From assembly GCF_047663525.1 (NCBI RefSeq), contig NC_092590.1:55760001-55824000 (forward strand): a DNA stretch of 64,000 nucleotides. Reading direction: 5' to 3'. The notes beneath the pieces were generated by a model. That model made no database searches and was not told where the DNA came from. It saw only the letters and a list, made by a program, of their open reading frames with translations. The DNA is from Anas platyrhynchos (taxonomy: Eukaryota > Chordata > Aves > Anseriformes > Anatidae). Below, in pieces: positions 44,476 through 57,546 of this stretch (its first letter is position 1; every line of letters begins with the position of its first letter). The position numbers and the translations under genes are program-made.

Positions 44476-47400
44476 TTGCCAAGGACAGAAACACCTACTA
44501 ATTTCAGTTACTAATTTCTTACCCTAACAAAGCTGACTTACATCAGTTAAGGAAATAACATAATGACAGCAGAATGAATTTGGAATAAAAGTAAGTTTCC
44601 TTACTTGTCATTCCATTTGGTTCTTCACAACAGTTCTTAACCATCTCGAAAGTGTTTATATATCCATGCTGGTCAAGAAAAGCTTTGTTCCATCACGTGG
44701 GGAATTAGGCAACATAAACCTAGTACAACAAAAACAGAATACATTGCTTTTAGATACACTGTTAATTTGCAACGCTCCACCAATGCTAGGTGCTCTTCGA
44801 AGCACCTAAAACCTAACGCACTGGGTCCACACTGAAGATGTTAGGTTTATTCAAAGCCTGACTTAATTCCAGTGTACAAATTAGCCTAGGGCACCTAACA
44901 GCAGCCAGGTTACCAACCAACCAAACAGCTAAACTACCGATAGAAATTTAAACAAATACTCTGTCATGCTCCTAATACAACAGGTGGATGGCTCAATGAC
45001 TTTGTAGGAGTCTTTTTAAGAGACTGGGAAACTCACCTCAGCTGCCATTTTGCATTTAACCACACTCCAGTGCTCCAAAGCATTAAGAACTGTCATCAAA
45101 ACATACACAACACTTCACCTAAGCAACACCTTGACCTTTTTGATCCTTTTTGATCCAAATTTACAAAACAAAGGGCAGGCTGGAGGCAGAGAACACTATT
45201 CACCCCACTCTCCAACACCTGGCTTCACCCAATTTGCACTAAAGTACAAAAGCCACTCCAGGAAGGACTGAAAAGCTGTTCAGCAATTTTACAGAACATT
45301 GCGGCTCTCATGAAGAGAAATCCATTCTAGAAAGGTAACAGAAAGGCCAAAATGTACCTGATGGCAGTGCGACACTACGTTGTTTCCATTACTCACATTT
45401 CCGCTTTCTCTATCGGGTTCCACTAATACATGCACTAAAATGCAAAGGTTACTAAGGTTACTTCCAGATTTGTTCTCTTGCATTTTCTATATTCTTAAGT
45501 CTCATAAACGGAGCAAAACAAGTATTTAAGTACAAGCACAAGAGAAAAAAAAGCAGCTAATCAAATCAAACCCAACCACTGTACTCTCTAATCCAGTCTA
45601 TACAACACGAAACTTTTTATTTCAGATAAAGTTCAGTCCCCTGTCGAAAAACAAGGTAGAAAAGGGATGAATAAAAGGAAATGCCTGCCAGCTTATTTTT
45701 CTCTATAAGCCCAGGAGTAGCAAAGGAGACGGTTTGTGAGCCTCCTGCATTCCTTCATTTCTGACAGCAGCCAGTAACAGAACAGGACTCTCCAATACTT
45801 CGTTATTTAACGCCAAAATCTATACCCAGCTAGAGACCGAAGTGCTTTTAAAAACACTTAAAACTATCTTTTCTGCTCTCTTCCTTTTCCCACACAGCGT
45901 AATTTTCACCACGTGTTCAGAGGGCTTTATCTACTTCAAGTTTTAACTAAGGTCCTCCTTTTCTCAGAAAATTTAGCCACAGTGCAAGACACTGCCTCGT
46001 ATGTCTTCACACGAGCTGCTCTGCTGGGGCGTCTTCTCTGCTCCTGTGATTTTTGAGCCTTGCACGTGGCCTGCACCACAGACAGGTTCTTCTCAGAAGC
46101 TGCATCTTGCTCCGAGTAAGAAACAAAAGTGCTCAACAGGCAATAGAAGCTGTCCAACACCACATCATGCTGTGTCCTTTGAAGCTGGAAAGCGGCTCTT
46201 GCCAGAGGCCCACCGAAAGGTGAGCACAAAGGCCAGCTGGGCACAGCAGGACGAGGAGACATGGGACAGGCCCAGCCACCGGCGTGTCCTCCAGCAGCAC
46301 TTCTGCTTGTTAAGAACAACTGTCTTTATACACCTCTTTCACTGGCATTTCCCCTGCTATCAAGGATTTCTTTATATGAAATTACATTTCTGAGACCTGG
46401 CCAAACGACAAGCATTACTTTAGTACTCGGAGAATCAGCAAAAGGGCAGCAGCAAGGGTAAGGACCGGTTCCATCAGGATGAGATGGTGCTGGAAACAAG
46501 AAGTACTGCTGAAGATCACAGGTGCTGCTTATTATTATTGGTATATACATGCAGGTGGCCTTACGGAGGAATGGAAAGCAGAACATTTAAAGCATACTTA
46601 TTTAGAGTTTTCTGTGCTGGCAGCAATCAGAACTGGCAACAAATGCAAATGCCACTTCCCCAAATTTTGACTTGCTTTAGCTATTGATGCAAATGAAGAT
46701 GGGTTTACTTAGTATTTCTAGTTGCTGCTGGAAAAAGGAAGCAGTTGACAGAGATTCAGATTCCAGAGCACAGGTCTCCAGGCCTATGCAGGCACCTAAC
46801 AGGGTTTCCACATCACCAGGCCCTGGTGCTTCCACATACAAAGACTTCTCAGCTCCATGACTTTCCCTTCCATCTACTACACAGAAGAAGTCATCACTAG
46901 TACCATCCAACCAATTCCCTGCAGCATATTCTCTTGCTACCTGAAGGTCCACTTAAGTCCTTCAAGCCTGTGAGGCAGACAGCGCTGCACTCTGCTGATC
47001 CCCCGGTGCCACAGCTGAGTAATGCATACATACAGTTTCCATTGGATACATACATTCCAGTTCTGCAACTCCAAATGAAGGTTTGTTGCACACTGGGATA
47101 AAACAGAAGCACAAGAAGTCTTTGGACTTTGGAAACAAAGATACGTTCAGGTTTGAAGAAAGCATTTACAAGAACAGGGCACTGACGAGACCATGGCTGC
47201 TGGAGCCTCAGAGCACAAGGTGTGCCGGAACATCAGCCAGATTTATCACCCAAGTGTTATCTGGTAACCAGTAGCCTCACAAAGTAGAGTCCACAACTGG
47301 AAGCTGAATAGGGATGTTGGAGAAAAGCACACAACAGTTTATGAAATTTGATGGTGGCCCACGTACAACAGCAACGTGAGTACCACTTCAGAGTAACTTC

Positions 47401-49845
47401 CCAAACACATCCCACAGTGACATGTAGCACACTTCACAGCGATTCAAGGTGCACAGTGAGATCACAGCTTAAAAAAAAAAAAGAAAGCAAGAAGCCAAAC
47501 CACATTAGGAAAGCAAGATAGGAATGAGAACAGCTTGTTCACAAAGACATCCTAAACATTTTCTAGACAAGAAATCCAGCCCATCAGGCCTAAGCTGGAA
47601 ACTACATTACACAGCTCCATCAATACAATTACACCTTCTTCATATGTTCTAGTGTACTTCTATTTCTGGAGGGAGCCACCTGAACACAGCTGAACACAGC
47701 ACATACACAGCCATTATGCAGCTATTAGAAAGATAAAGACTATTTTCAGCTTAATGTAAACCCACAGATACATGACCTCATCCAGGTACATCAACAACCT
47801 CCAAACTCCTGTCACTACTGGAAGCTTACAGCCTCCCAACGACTGTCACTACTCCCTTGGCAGAGACCTAAACCTATGATTTACCTTCAGAAAGTAGTTC
47901 ATAAGTTCACCTTATATGACTGAAAAACGTCAGCCAATTCAATTTAAATAGTGGGTTGAGCTAACACAGACCATTTTTGAGACGGAACATGGATCAGTTA
48001 CATAAATCAACCTACCAGTAGATCAAATCCCCAGCAGAGTCATGAGAAGAAGCAGCTAGCAAACTTAGCTTCTTCCACAAGCACAGCTGGATTTAGGAGA
48101 AAATATCAGCGTATGGCCGTATTTAATTAAGGGAGGTAGTGTCACTGAAGACTAATTAACACCCTACCGACATTTTTATAGTAGCAGAGCCTCTGTAGTA
48201 AATAGGATGGCAGCAACTTCCTAAAACCCAAGAATAATTGAGCATAGAACACTCAAGAAAATTAAAAACCCAAGAATTAGTTAGTTCAGCAACTTTTACC
48301 AGCACTAAATTCATGCACAGACAAACTTTATTTAAAAGTAATAAGACTGATTATTTCATCCATTTAGCTACAGATCAGCACGCGGGGAGGAGTCAAAGAT
48401 GATAGACCATGAAAGGCCAACCCCCCCTAAGTTCCTAGGAATGTATTTACACACAAAGAAAAGCAACAAGAGTGCCTTTTGTAAAACTGACAGGATCACA
48501 GCTAAGGACTCACCTACACCATGAAACAAAACAGCTGCAAACAAGCCACGGATGATCCCCAACACCATGCCTAGGCTAACATTTTTGTCATGTACTACTG
48601 CACTTTCACACCTGTAACACCAAGAATCTCACTTCCCTCCTACATCAGCGCCTTCCCCAGCTGAAAACCTGCAACATCAAAACAATGGAGAAAGACTCCT
48701 TTAAAATTAAAAATAGTATGGAGAAAGCCACAAAAAACAGACCTAAATGTCACAGTTTATTAAGTAAATAAGAACACGCGACAGGAAAAAAGCCTATAAG
48801 GAAGAAATTAAAGGATTTTTCAGATGTGCTTTGATGCTGGCTCATCACATGGGTCCAGTCAACAACACGAAGAATTATTGCAACTTGAAAGGGCTGCAAA
48901 CACATGACCCACACCAGCCCTGCCCTAATGGTGACTGTACCCCATGAATCAGGGCTAGACCTGTTATTACAATTGTATACCACGCTTGTTTTTTTTTCCT
49001 GCCCTTTTGCAATTTGCTTCAGGCTTACATCCTGACCTCAGGCTCCCCAATCACATCCTATGACAAAGTATCTTCAGCTTTTATTTGAGCAAAAGGTGAA
49101 ATGGACGAAGGGATGGAAATCTCAAAAAAACTTTTGGAGGGCTGGATCTTAAGCTCCATATGAATTATTCTCATCTTTTAACTACATGGCCCTACTGAAA
49201 GCTCCATTAAACTTGAGGTAGGTGCTCAACTTCGGCAAGGGTTTGTGTCAAAGCGTTTTAAGCACCTCTTAGAGTCAAACTGTTCTGAGTCGTTTAGAAC
49301 AGGACTTTTAAAAGTAACATGCAGAAAAACAGTACTTTTTTCTCTCGTTTTAACCCGGGCTGCTCTGAATTCCCAGTGACCTTATAGCACTTGGTGCGAA
49401 GTACAGACAACGTCCAAAGAACACCTGGGCATACCGTGCTACACAGGACGTGTATTTAATAAGCGCACAATAAACGTGGTCTGGCAGCGTTCAGCACAAG
49501 CAGTCCTTCCAAATCCTAAAATCCTTCTTTTGCACGGGGGTGGATTTAACTCATGTAACTCGCCGGGCTCTGCGTTTCGGTGCTGCTTTATGGCCTACGC
49601 TGCACGGCACGGGGGGATCCCCTTCCTCCAGCGGCCGGGGCGGCCTCTGCTCTGCCCTGCCCTGCCCTTCCCCGGGTCGGTGTCTCCCCGAGGGGGGCCG
49701 GCGGCGCTCGGAGCCCCCGGAGCAGCGGCCGCATCCCGCAGGCGGAGCCGCCGCCATTACCGCTCCGCGGGGCTCTGGCACCGGGCACCCGGCCCCTTCC
49801 CCTTCCCCCCGGCAGCGCCGAGCCGCGGCCAGCGGGCGGCTCCCA

Positions 49846-49876
49846 CCTCCTCCTCCTCCTCCTCCTCCTCCTCCTC
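49846..49876. repeat. (CCT)n microsatellite, about 10 units, inside CpG island
   Basis: An uninterrupted CCT run is followed by imperfect CCCT/GCCT units to about 49897. On the minus strand it is a polypurine AGG tract close to the presumed transcription start, so it may form triplex or quadruplex structures and vary in length. Confidence 0.95.
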
Positions 49877-50075
49877 CCTCCCTGCCTGCCTCCCTCCCGG
49901 TCCCGGCCGCCCGGAGCCGGGCCCCCCGCGGCAGCCTCCCCGCTCCCGAAATGGCGGCCGAGCAGCGTTGGCGGCGGGGAGCAGCGCAGCCCCGCGCCCT
50001 ATCGGCGGCAGGGGGAGGGCGCGGCTCCTCCCCGGCCCCGCCGCTCGGCGCCGGACCCCGGCGGCCCCCGGTTAC

Positions 50076-50424
50076 CTCCCGCCGCTCGGCTCCCTGGCTC
50101 CGGCCGGCCGCTGGGGCTGCGGGGCTGCTCGGCGGCGGCGGAGGAGGCAGGGGGAGAGCCGGGGAGGCTCCGGCGGAGCGTGCGGCGCGGGGCCACAGTG
50201 CCGCTCTCCGACCGGCCGGGGAAGGGCAGCCGGGAGGAGGCTCCGCGCCGCCCTCCCGCTCCCTCTCCCTCTCCCTCTCCCCCCCGGCCGGCCCTGCCTC
50301 CTGCCGGCATCAGGGCTCGTCCTGCTCGTAGCCCTGTCACGGCTATCCCGTGCCCCGCCGCTATGGCCAAACTCACCAAAAACCCTCCCGACAGAGGGCA
50401 CGGCACCGCCTAGGCCGGCTTACC
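50076..50424 (-). other. N4BP2: Candidate N4BP2 non-coding first exon (edges uncertain)
   Basis: Coding exon 1 is preceded by an acceptor, so at least one 5' UTR exon must lie upstream. The island contains three good minus-strand donors: GGCGGGAG|GTAACC with exon end at 50076, TTTTTG|GTGAGT with exon end at 50377, and GCTCTCG|GTAAGC with exon end at 50424. Any of these could end the first exon, and alternative first exons are possible. The start site cannot be read from sequence. Confidence 0.4.
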
Positions 50425-52220
50425 GAGAGCCGTCGGAGTCTGAAGAGGTTGAGGGTTAAATCTATGATTTAGTAGTGACCGGCGCCTAATTTCTGATTAA
50501 AAAGAAAAGCGAATGTTTAGCTGCTGATGCCCGATTTTACTGCGCAGTTTCTAAGGCCGCAGCCTGGCAGGAGGGAGAGGTTCCGCAGGCTGATCCTGGA
50601 GGATAAATGGTGTCAAGAAGTTTTTTGTCTGTTTGTTTTTGAGGAAATGGGGGAATCTGGTGGGATCTGGCGTCTGTGACTGCAGTGGAGGAAGGTTTGA
50701 GCTGTGGGAGAAGTAGAAGAGAAACTGATGAGAGGTTTTCGTTACCTGCAGCATGCAAAGGATGTTTGGAGGAGATGGACGATGGAAGATTATGGAAAGC
50801 TGAAAAAGGAGAGACGTGCTTCTGGCAGACTGATGGTGATGAGCACTGCTTACACTGGAACCGCCATGAAGAGAACTAAGCACCCGAGCTGGAATTTTGG
50901 GTGCATCAACAAAAGGGACGAAGCTCTTTAGAGAAACTCAAGACGTTCTACTGGGAAACTCTTCTGTGATTTTATACGAGTTTGATGATCTAAGAAATGT
51001 GAGGTTCAACAAACAGCCATTAAGATACAATGGGGAAATCGCTGATGGAGTTTACCTGCTACTGACTGCTAAGAAGGGCGCTCCATTACAGGCCTCAGGC
51101 CTCCTGCCTCCCCTCCATACCAGGAGGGGCTCAGCTCCTCCCTGCCCTTTCACTCCGTGCCAAGCCGGGGACAGGTGTTCCTCACGCCCCCCTTTGTCCC
51201 TTTCCCACATCTCTTTGTCTCGAGATGCCCCCCACCACCACCCGCATTCAGCTTCTGCCCCCCGTGGCACAATGCCGCCGGGGGAAGCGAGCTGGGGGGG
51301 TCCCGCTGTGATTCCCCCAGTGCCCAGGAGCAAGGATTGCTCTCTTCTGAAAGGCGAGACCCATTTCTTCCCGGAGGCAGTAAAGCCGTCTCCCAGCCCC
51401 CAGATCACTTGCATTGTGATTCAGCCAATTCAGGGAAGAAGGTGGCATCCCCAAGCCCCATTTGTCCTTTTCCCTTCAAAGAAAAGAACAAGAGGCGGTC
51501 TTTAGCAGACTACTTAGGCTAAAGCGCTACTTACGAGCCCCAAATCTCACACGCCTCTCAAGAAAGCCCAAGGGGAGTCACGGCCAGTTTTGTCCCTCGG
51601 CTCGTGCTGCCCCGGCGGCTTCCCTTGGGGCCGGAGGTTGTTTCCCCCTGCTGTTACAGCTGTAACTTTACTGTCCATAAAGAAAAAGCAGGCACAAAAT
51701 TAAGAGAGAGTTTCAAGATGAAATAATTATGTATGGGTAGCTCACTGTGGTTTTCTTGTGAAATCCGCACAAGGGTGCTCAGAGGATCTTCTCTACTGCG
51801 TGTGGGGATCACAGCCCCCAGGTGCCATCTGTTTGATAGCACAGCGACTGAAAAGCAAATTAATATTTTGTACGTAGGCTCATGTATATTTTGCAATACA
51901 AGTAATGTTTAAAATTGAGAAGAGTATTCAAAACATTTAACGTTTTGGGGATTAGATTGATTTAAGCATTGCTAATTTGCCTGTCAACTTTGCTGTTCCA
52001 GTGCTTATCTCCTAGTTATATGGTGTGCGATATTTAAATAAATAAGGACAAACATTTACATTTCTAATACAATACGTATATGCATTCATCCACAGGATGT
52101 CCTGTTAAGTTTCAAAAAAGCAGTCACTTGCCACGACTCACAGAAGGAAAATTAAAAGTTATTCAATACCCCGATATTGTAAATGTCCCAAAATACAAAG
52201 GAAAACCATCGATCAGTGTT

Positions 52221-52235
52221 TGTGTGTGTGTGTGT
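52221..52235. repeat. Short (TG)n microsatellite
   Basis: About seven TG units in upstream intergenic DNA. Confidence 0.9.
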
Positions 52236-53415
52236 CAAGTGATGATTTCATGCATGTACAAGGAACAGTTTCCTAACTTCATTTGTTCAGTGCCTGGACG
52301 AGTATCAGAAACAAAATCTTTTCGCTTTTAAGGGTGTGATGCTGGTAAAGTGTTAATCATACGTTTGGAAAAATAGGTCATGTAAATTCCAGTCTAATGA
52401 CTGTGCTTTTTATTTTTAAGGTTGCCAAAAAGAGGAAGAGAAGGGGTTTTGGTATGCTCAAGTCTGATAGCCTCCATGAAACTGCCTTGCTCGTGGGGTG
52501 TTGCTGCTGGCACTTGATGCATGAAACTATGTTGTTCTTTGCCAGTTGTACATATTACAGTATTTGACACCATGAAAATGCCAGACTAATTTGGGTACTG
52601 GCAGATTTCTCACTACCACAGTTAACAGTTTAAACAGGAGGTGGTTTGGTATCTAGATAATTATACTCACTGTAATAGAACTTCTTTCAACTATCTCTGT
52701 GCCTTTCTTTGAGTTTTCACACAACTGTTTTTCAAACTTAACGCAGTAATCACTTATTATCCGCTATTGTTTTTCCCATTCCTTTGTCTCCCCTTATGTC
52801 TACAGTTGGCTTGTTTTTACTTGGAATGGCTTGAACATACAGCGTGTAATCTGTGCTGTTTGGCACAAGTGTTTAGTCTGGTCTTCACTGGATGCTTTAA
52901 CAACAGATTTTCCATTTCAGTTTCTACGGTGCTGCCTTCTCCAAGTAAAAATACTGCACTGTGTTCTTGCTTATGTTATAACTCACATTAAAATATTATT
53001 ACTACCCGATTTGGGCCATAAAAACAAGAAAATGTCAGTCCCTTTCAAAGTTTCTGGTTATATACAGCCTATGACTACTCAGCAAATTGTCACTTCCTTC
53101 CATCCATGGTCAAATTGCCTTTGAGAGTATATAGTTAAAAGTGATTAGATTAGATTAGATTTTGGTTTGCATGGACAATTTGCAGCTAGACTTCAGGTTC
53201 GAGTAACATTCTTATGTGGTAAGTAAAACATGTCTAACTCTGTCAGCATTAAAGATTTTAATTTTTACTTACAGTAACATTAAATACACAATAATAAGTA
53301 CTGCAGGGAAACACCTGAGAACTCAGGGTGCGTAAAAATTCACATGTGCCCACAGTATATATAAAACATCTTTCCAGAAACTTACGAACTTACGGCATAA
53401 TTCTCATCATCATTC

Positions 53416-53437
53416 ATATATATATATATATATATAT
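53416..53437. repeat. (AT)11 microsatellite
   Basis: A pure AT dinucleotide run in upstream intergenic DNA. Confidence 0.95.
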
Positions 53438-56400
53438 GGCTATTAATATGTATGAATAGATCTCCAAATTATAGTGTTATTCCCACCCTTGAGAAAGGAG
53501 AGATGAAAAAAAAAATCTCATATCTAATTCCCAGAGTAAGCATTTATGTAAAAATTGTTTCGGTCCCTCCATGCTACAAACTGCCCTCTTCCTAAGAATC
53601 CTTCCATATTCTGTTGCCACCTTTAGGTTTCATTTACACTGGGGAGAAAAAAAGGTGTTAGCTTATCCTTTTTCTCTTTTCCTGATAGATTTAACTTAAT
53701 GCTGATTTAAAGATGTTTAACTTGGCCTTGGCTTCTTGGACTGTCTGTGTCTCCAGTTAGTATTACTTTGTCCATGATCTTGGAGTTTGCGTTCCTACAA
53801 GAAATAACTCTTCCCTCAGCCAAAATTTGATTTCTCAAGTAGAAATTTAATTCTCCAAGTAAAATTTAAAATGAGAGAGAGAGAGAATGGGGAGAGAAAG
53901 AAGCTTTATATAAATAAATGTTTGCAGAATAAGTCACACAGCTGTCTCTTCTCCTCCAGCCCTCTCCAGATTTATATCAAATGCATGGTGAATTACAGTG
54001 TTTTATCTCCATAAAGGGACTCCACATCTTACTTCTGTACTTGAAGTACCCTGATCCTCTATTCCATACAGATAATGGCTCCTTAGTTAACCATAGAAAT
54101 TAACTGTTCAGTTAGAATCACTGCAGTAATGTTAATTTATTCACATATATGTTTGTTTCGTTCCAAATAACACATTTTTCTGCACCTATATTGAAACAAC
54201 GCATTCATTCCTTTTATACAGGGTCCTATTTCAGCATTATTTTAAGTGAGGAAAAATTAGTATTTAGAAGCAGCAAAAAATTAGATTGTGGGGCAATGTT
54301 TGCCCCCCTGAAGACAACGGCAAAAATTCTGCTGGCTTCAATAAGATCAAGATTTTAGGTGAGCAGGTCAGACTAATTCCAGCATTACCACTAATGAATC
54401 ATGAATTGACAAGTTAGTTAACAAGTCAACACTTGTTCATGATGGGTTCATGTACCCATCAGTAAACTATCAAAGGATTGTATGAGTTTACTGCTGAAAG
54501 GTAGTAGTTGTATGAGTTTTCAACTTTGTGTTTAAAAGGCATTCTAAAGCAACAAAAGTTGCTAGTATTCAAGTAAAGTACTTGAACTTTAAAGAGAGAT
54601 TCTAGATATATTGCAGAACATAAATAAAATTTGCTTATTAGACCTGATAAACATCGCAAGAACATACGAAGTACAAAGATGCTTGGGTTTTTGGAAAGGA
54701 GATAGGGAGAGATGATGAAAACAAATGCTGTAATCCAAGAAGTAAAGAATTATACTTAATTGTGTCTTTTCTGCAGGCAAAGAGTGAGATCATACTTGTA
54801 TGGCCAAAAGAAGCCTCCCTGCCACAAAGACTTTCTGAATTTGGAATAAACTCACGTTTCAGTTTTGATTTGTGATGAATCAGATTCATGTATTGGATGT
54901 TCTCTGCTGCGCTGTTTTCATCAATCTGATATGTCAAATTTCATAGATATCAAAAATCCATCCTGATCTGTTGAAACTGGGGAAAGGAAAAACAAGTTAT
55001 GCTTAATATGCTCCCCTGAAGTATGATAAAAAGTAATAAGCTGGGTGTTATTGAAACTGTCATGTTTTTATCTGTTGGATATTACTGACTTTATTTTGGA
55101 AAACTGCATCAATCCTATCCCACAGCAAATTTAATATTTGTGGTCTTAGAGACCAATATATTTAAGACATGGTCTAAGAACAAGGCAAGGAGTAAAACTG
55201 TACATTTGTAATATTTAAAAGATCAGACTTCATTTATATCACTGCAATAATTAGACCAAGCATACCTGGGTAAAAGAAAAAAGGAACAATGTTTGACACT
55301 TCTGTAACTTTTACCATCCACAACACATGTCCTTAAACAAAAAACATACGAGATCCATTTTCTGCCTTGGTTGGCTGAGCCCACCTCTCAAACACAATGC
55401 AACAGCTGTTTCACCACACCATGTAATGCCACAGAACAGGTTAACAGGCGTAAATATGCAATCCAGTTGAAACTGCAGAAACTCTGCAAGCCTAGTGCTG
55501 TTATCTGAAATGCAATTAGACCAGGATGTTTACTTACTGTTTTTTACAAAACAATGTGTATGCTGACCAAGAAAGAAGACATTTCTAAGGAACAGTATCC
55601 CAGTATCTTCATTCACTGGTAAAGCCAGAGCTGCAAGAACTCTGCCCTGGGACAGGAAATCTCCAGGTCTTCAGCCTGTAAGGAAGCTTCCTTGGGCAGC
55701 TGCTGCACCATGGTAGCCAGAGGTGCAGAAGGAATTGCTCTGGTTTGGAACTGGGTTACAATTTTCTACGTGAAAACAGAACTAACATTGTTCAATAAAT
55801 TTCCAGTATGAAACTTGAGCATTTTATTTTCTTGGGCAGTTGAACTTACTCAGAATCAGGTCCCTAGTGTAAGTCATACCTGCTAAATCCACATCATCCT
55901 ATGTTGGGACCATGTCTTCACTAAGGAAAATAGGGACAGAGGCAGAAAGGGAAGGAAGCTTTTATCTTTTACCTGGAAAAAATGTACTGTGATGTGTACC
56001 AGAGGGTTAAAGTAATTTTATATTCCTACCTGTTTGCCTTTACTCCAATAGCATATAAAAACTACAAACTACCTTGCCCATATTAAGATTTCAGCACACT
56101 AAGGTATTATGTATCACCAAAAATAACCATTCTGCTTAGAATAAAGCAGGTGCATTTCCTCAAATATATTACCTCCAAGTTCACTTAATGCGATCAAGTC
56201 ATTTTGAGATGAAGAATTAAACATTTGAAAAAAAAAATCATTTACCGAAAAAGACAATTTAAAGTTGGCTTTATAAAGCAAAGTTAAAAAGAGCTATCAG
56301 TTACTGTTTTCTTTTGATTATGCAATATCTTTTCAACTAAAAATTTGTCTGCTTTTATAGTTTATGTATTTTCGTATTTCATGGTGGTGGATTTTTTTTT

Positions 56401-57069
56401 GTTGTTTGTTTGTTTGTTCTTTGATGTTAATCCATCCATTTAACCTTACTAAAATCCTGAAAAAATAATCATAAAAACATTTTAGTGACTCTAGATTAAA
56501 AAAACAAAAACAAAAACAAAACAGTATTTTCATATTTTCATTCTACTGAAAGTTTGGAGGTACCTACTGTTCTACTGCTCTGATTCAAAGATTTTAAAAT
56601 ATTAATACATTGGACCTTGCTGCAGAATGGAATATCTAAGTAAATCTAATGTTAAGTACAACCCTGAATTTCAGGCAAGTTTCAGTTACTTATTTATTAA
56701 TGCCACTTGAATGATGAAATGCTTTTACTTGTCAAGAAAGACTCAGCTCCAGGATCTGTACAAATCATTTACCAGAAGTTAATTTCTTGACAATCACTAC
56801 TCATTTCTAAATCTGTTTGTCTCTCAGTGACTGTCCTTCAACTAATAAGAGATTAAAAAACATATAAAAATCTATTTGCTTTCTTTCAACAAAGTGTTTC
56901 TTAGAGGCCTTATCTTCAATTACAGATCTGACCTGGGCCTGCATATTTCACAAAATTTTCTGAGGTTAAAATTCTACATGATATAAGCATATGCTATACA
57001 TGCTATAGAAGCACAGGCACCTTTCATGTATCCTGTGTGGTGTCAACGTTCCTCAATCACCATTCTTAC

Positions 57070-57092
57070 AAAAAAAAAAAAAAAAAAAAAAA
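57070..57092. repeat. A homopolymer, 23 bases
   Basis: A pure A-run in upstream intergenic DNA. It is followed within 0.5 kb by two T-runs (57363-57378 and 57525-57546), so the region contains complementary homopolymers. Confidence 0.95.
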
Positions 57093-57524
57093 GTCTGGCT
57101 ACAGCAAACCTTCAACTTAAACTCTATCACGAATATCAGAGAAATATTCCAGCTGCTTATAAAAATAAATTAGGAAACATTTTATAGTCTAAAACCACTA
57201 GCACTCATTTATGAATTCAATTTCACTAACTAGTTTCTAAACTTGAATAACTTGTATGCTGTACGTCTTACACTGAGACAAGAAGCCAAGGAGAGGGGGG
57301 AAGGGAGCAGGGAGTGCTGTGCATTTAAAAACAGCTGCATAGACTACATCTTTTTTTTCTTCTTTTTTTTTTTTTTTTAAGGAAATTCTTTGTTCAGTAT
57401 GTGATTCTGTGTAACTGTCACATGACAGTACCTCAATTATTTAAATAGGAAACTAGCTCCATGGTTTTTTGGTCACTGCTGAATAGGGAACTACTGGGCT
57501 TTTTCCTTTCCTGTAAATTCTGAC

Positions 57525-57546
57525 TTTTTTTTTTTTTTTTTTTTTT
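57525..57546. repeat. T homopolymer, 22 bases
   Basis: A pure T-run; see the A-run at 57070, which could pair with it. Confidence 0.95.

Larger units (their letters stand above)
38168..50075 (-). other. N4BP2: N4BP2 large 5' UTR intron
   Basis: About 12 kb lies between the CpG island and coding exon 1. It has no conserved coding frame. Contents seen: a CR1 fragment near 38.6 kb, a 25-base A-run at 42847, a TG repeat at 44349, a 23-bp direct repeat at 44420 and 44453, and a tandem CTGAACACAG pair at about 47681. A further small 5' UTR exon here would not be detectable. Confidence 0.6.
49560..50450. promoter_or_regulatory. N4BP2: CpG island, N4BP2 promoter region
   Basis: About 0.9 kb of very GC-rich, CpG-dense sequence sits in an otherwise AT-rich window, 11-12 kb upstream of the first coding exon. 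It has GC-box-like runs (GGGGCGG-type on either strand) and no clear TATA box, as usual for a housekeeping-type promoter. It is the only CpG island in the window, so it is the natural N4BP2 start region. CpG islands are often bidirectional, so a divergent plus-strand non-coding transcript is possible. Confidence 0.8.

Noticed and set aside
48840..48960. Possible CR1-like stretch (AGAATTATTGCAACTTG, then AAAGGGCTGC)
   Set aside because: The resemblance to the CR1 end covers only a few words and does not continue, so it is too weak to call.
49476..50459. Overlapping plus-strand open frames of 263-327 codons in the CpG island
   Set aside because: They are low-complexity Pro/Arg/Ser/Gly/Ala in all frames, including a Ser run from the CCT repeat. 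Stops are rare because the DNA is GC-rich. No domain is visible.
50676..51522. Several plus-strand open frames just beyond the CpG island
   Set aside because: Different frames overlap in the GC-rich shore and none resembles a known protein. A divergent non-coding transcript is possible but not shown.
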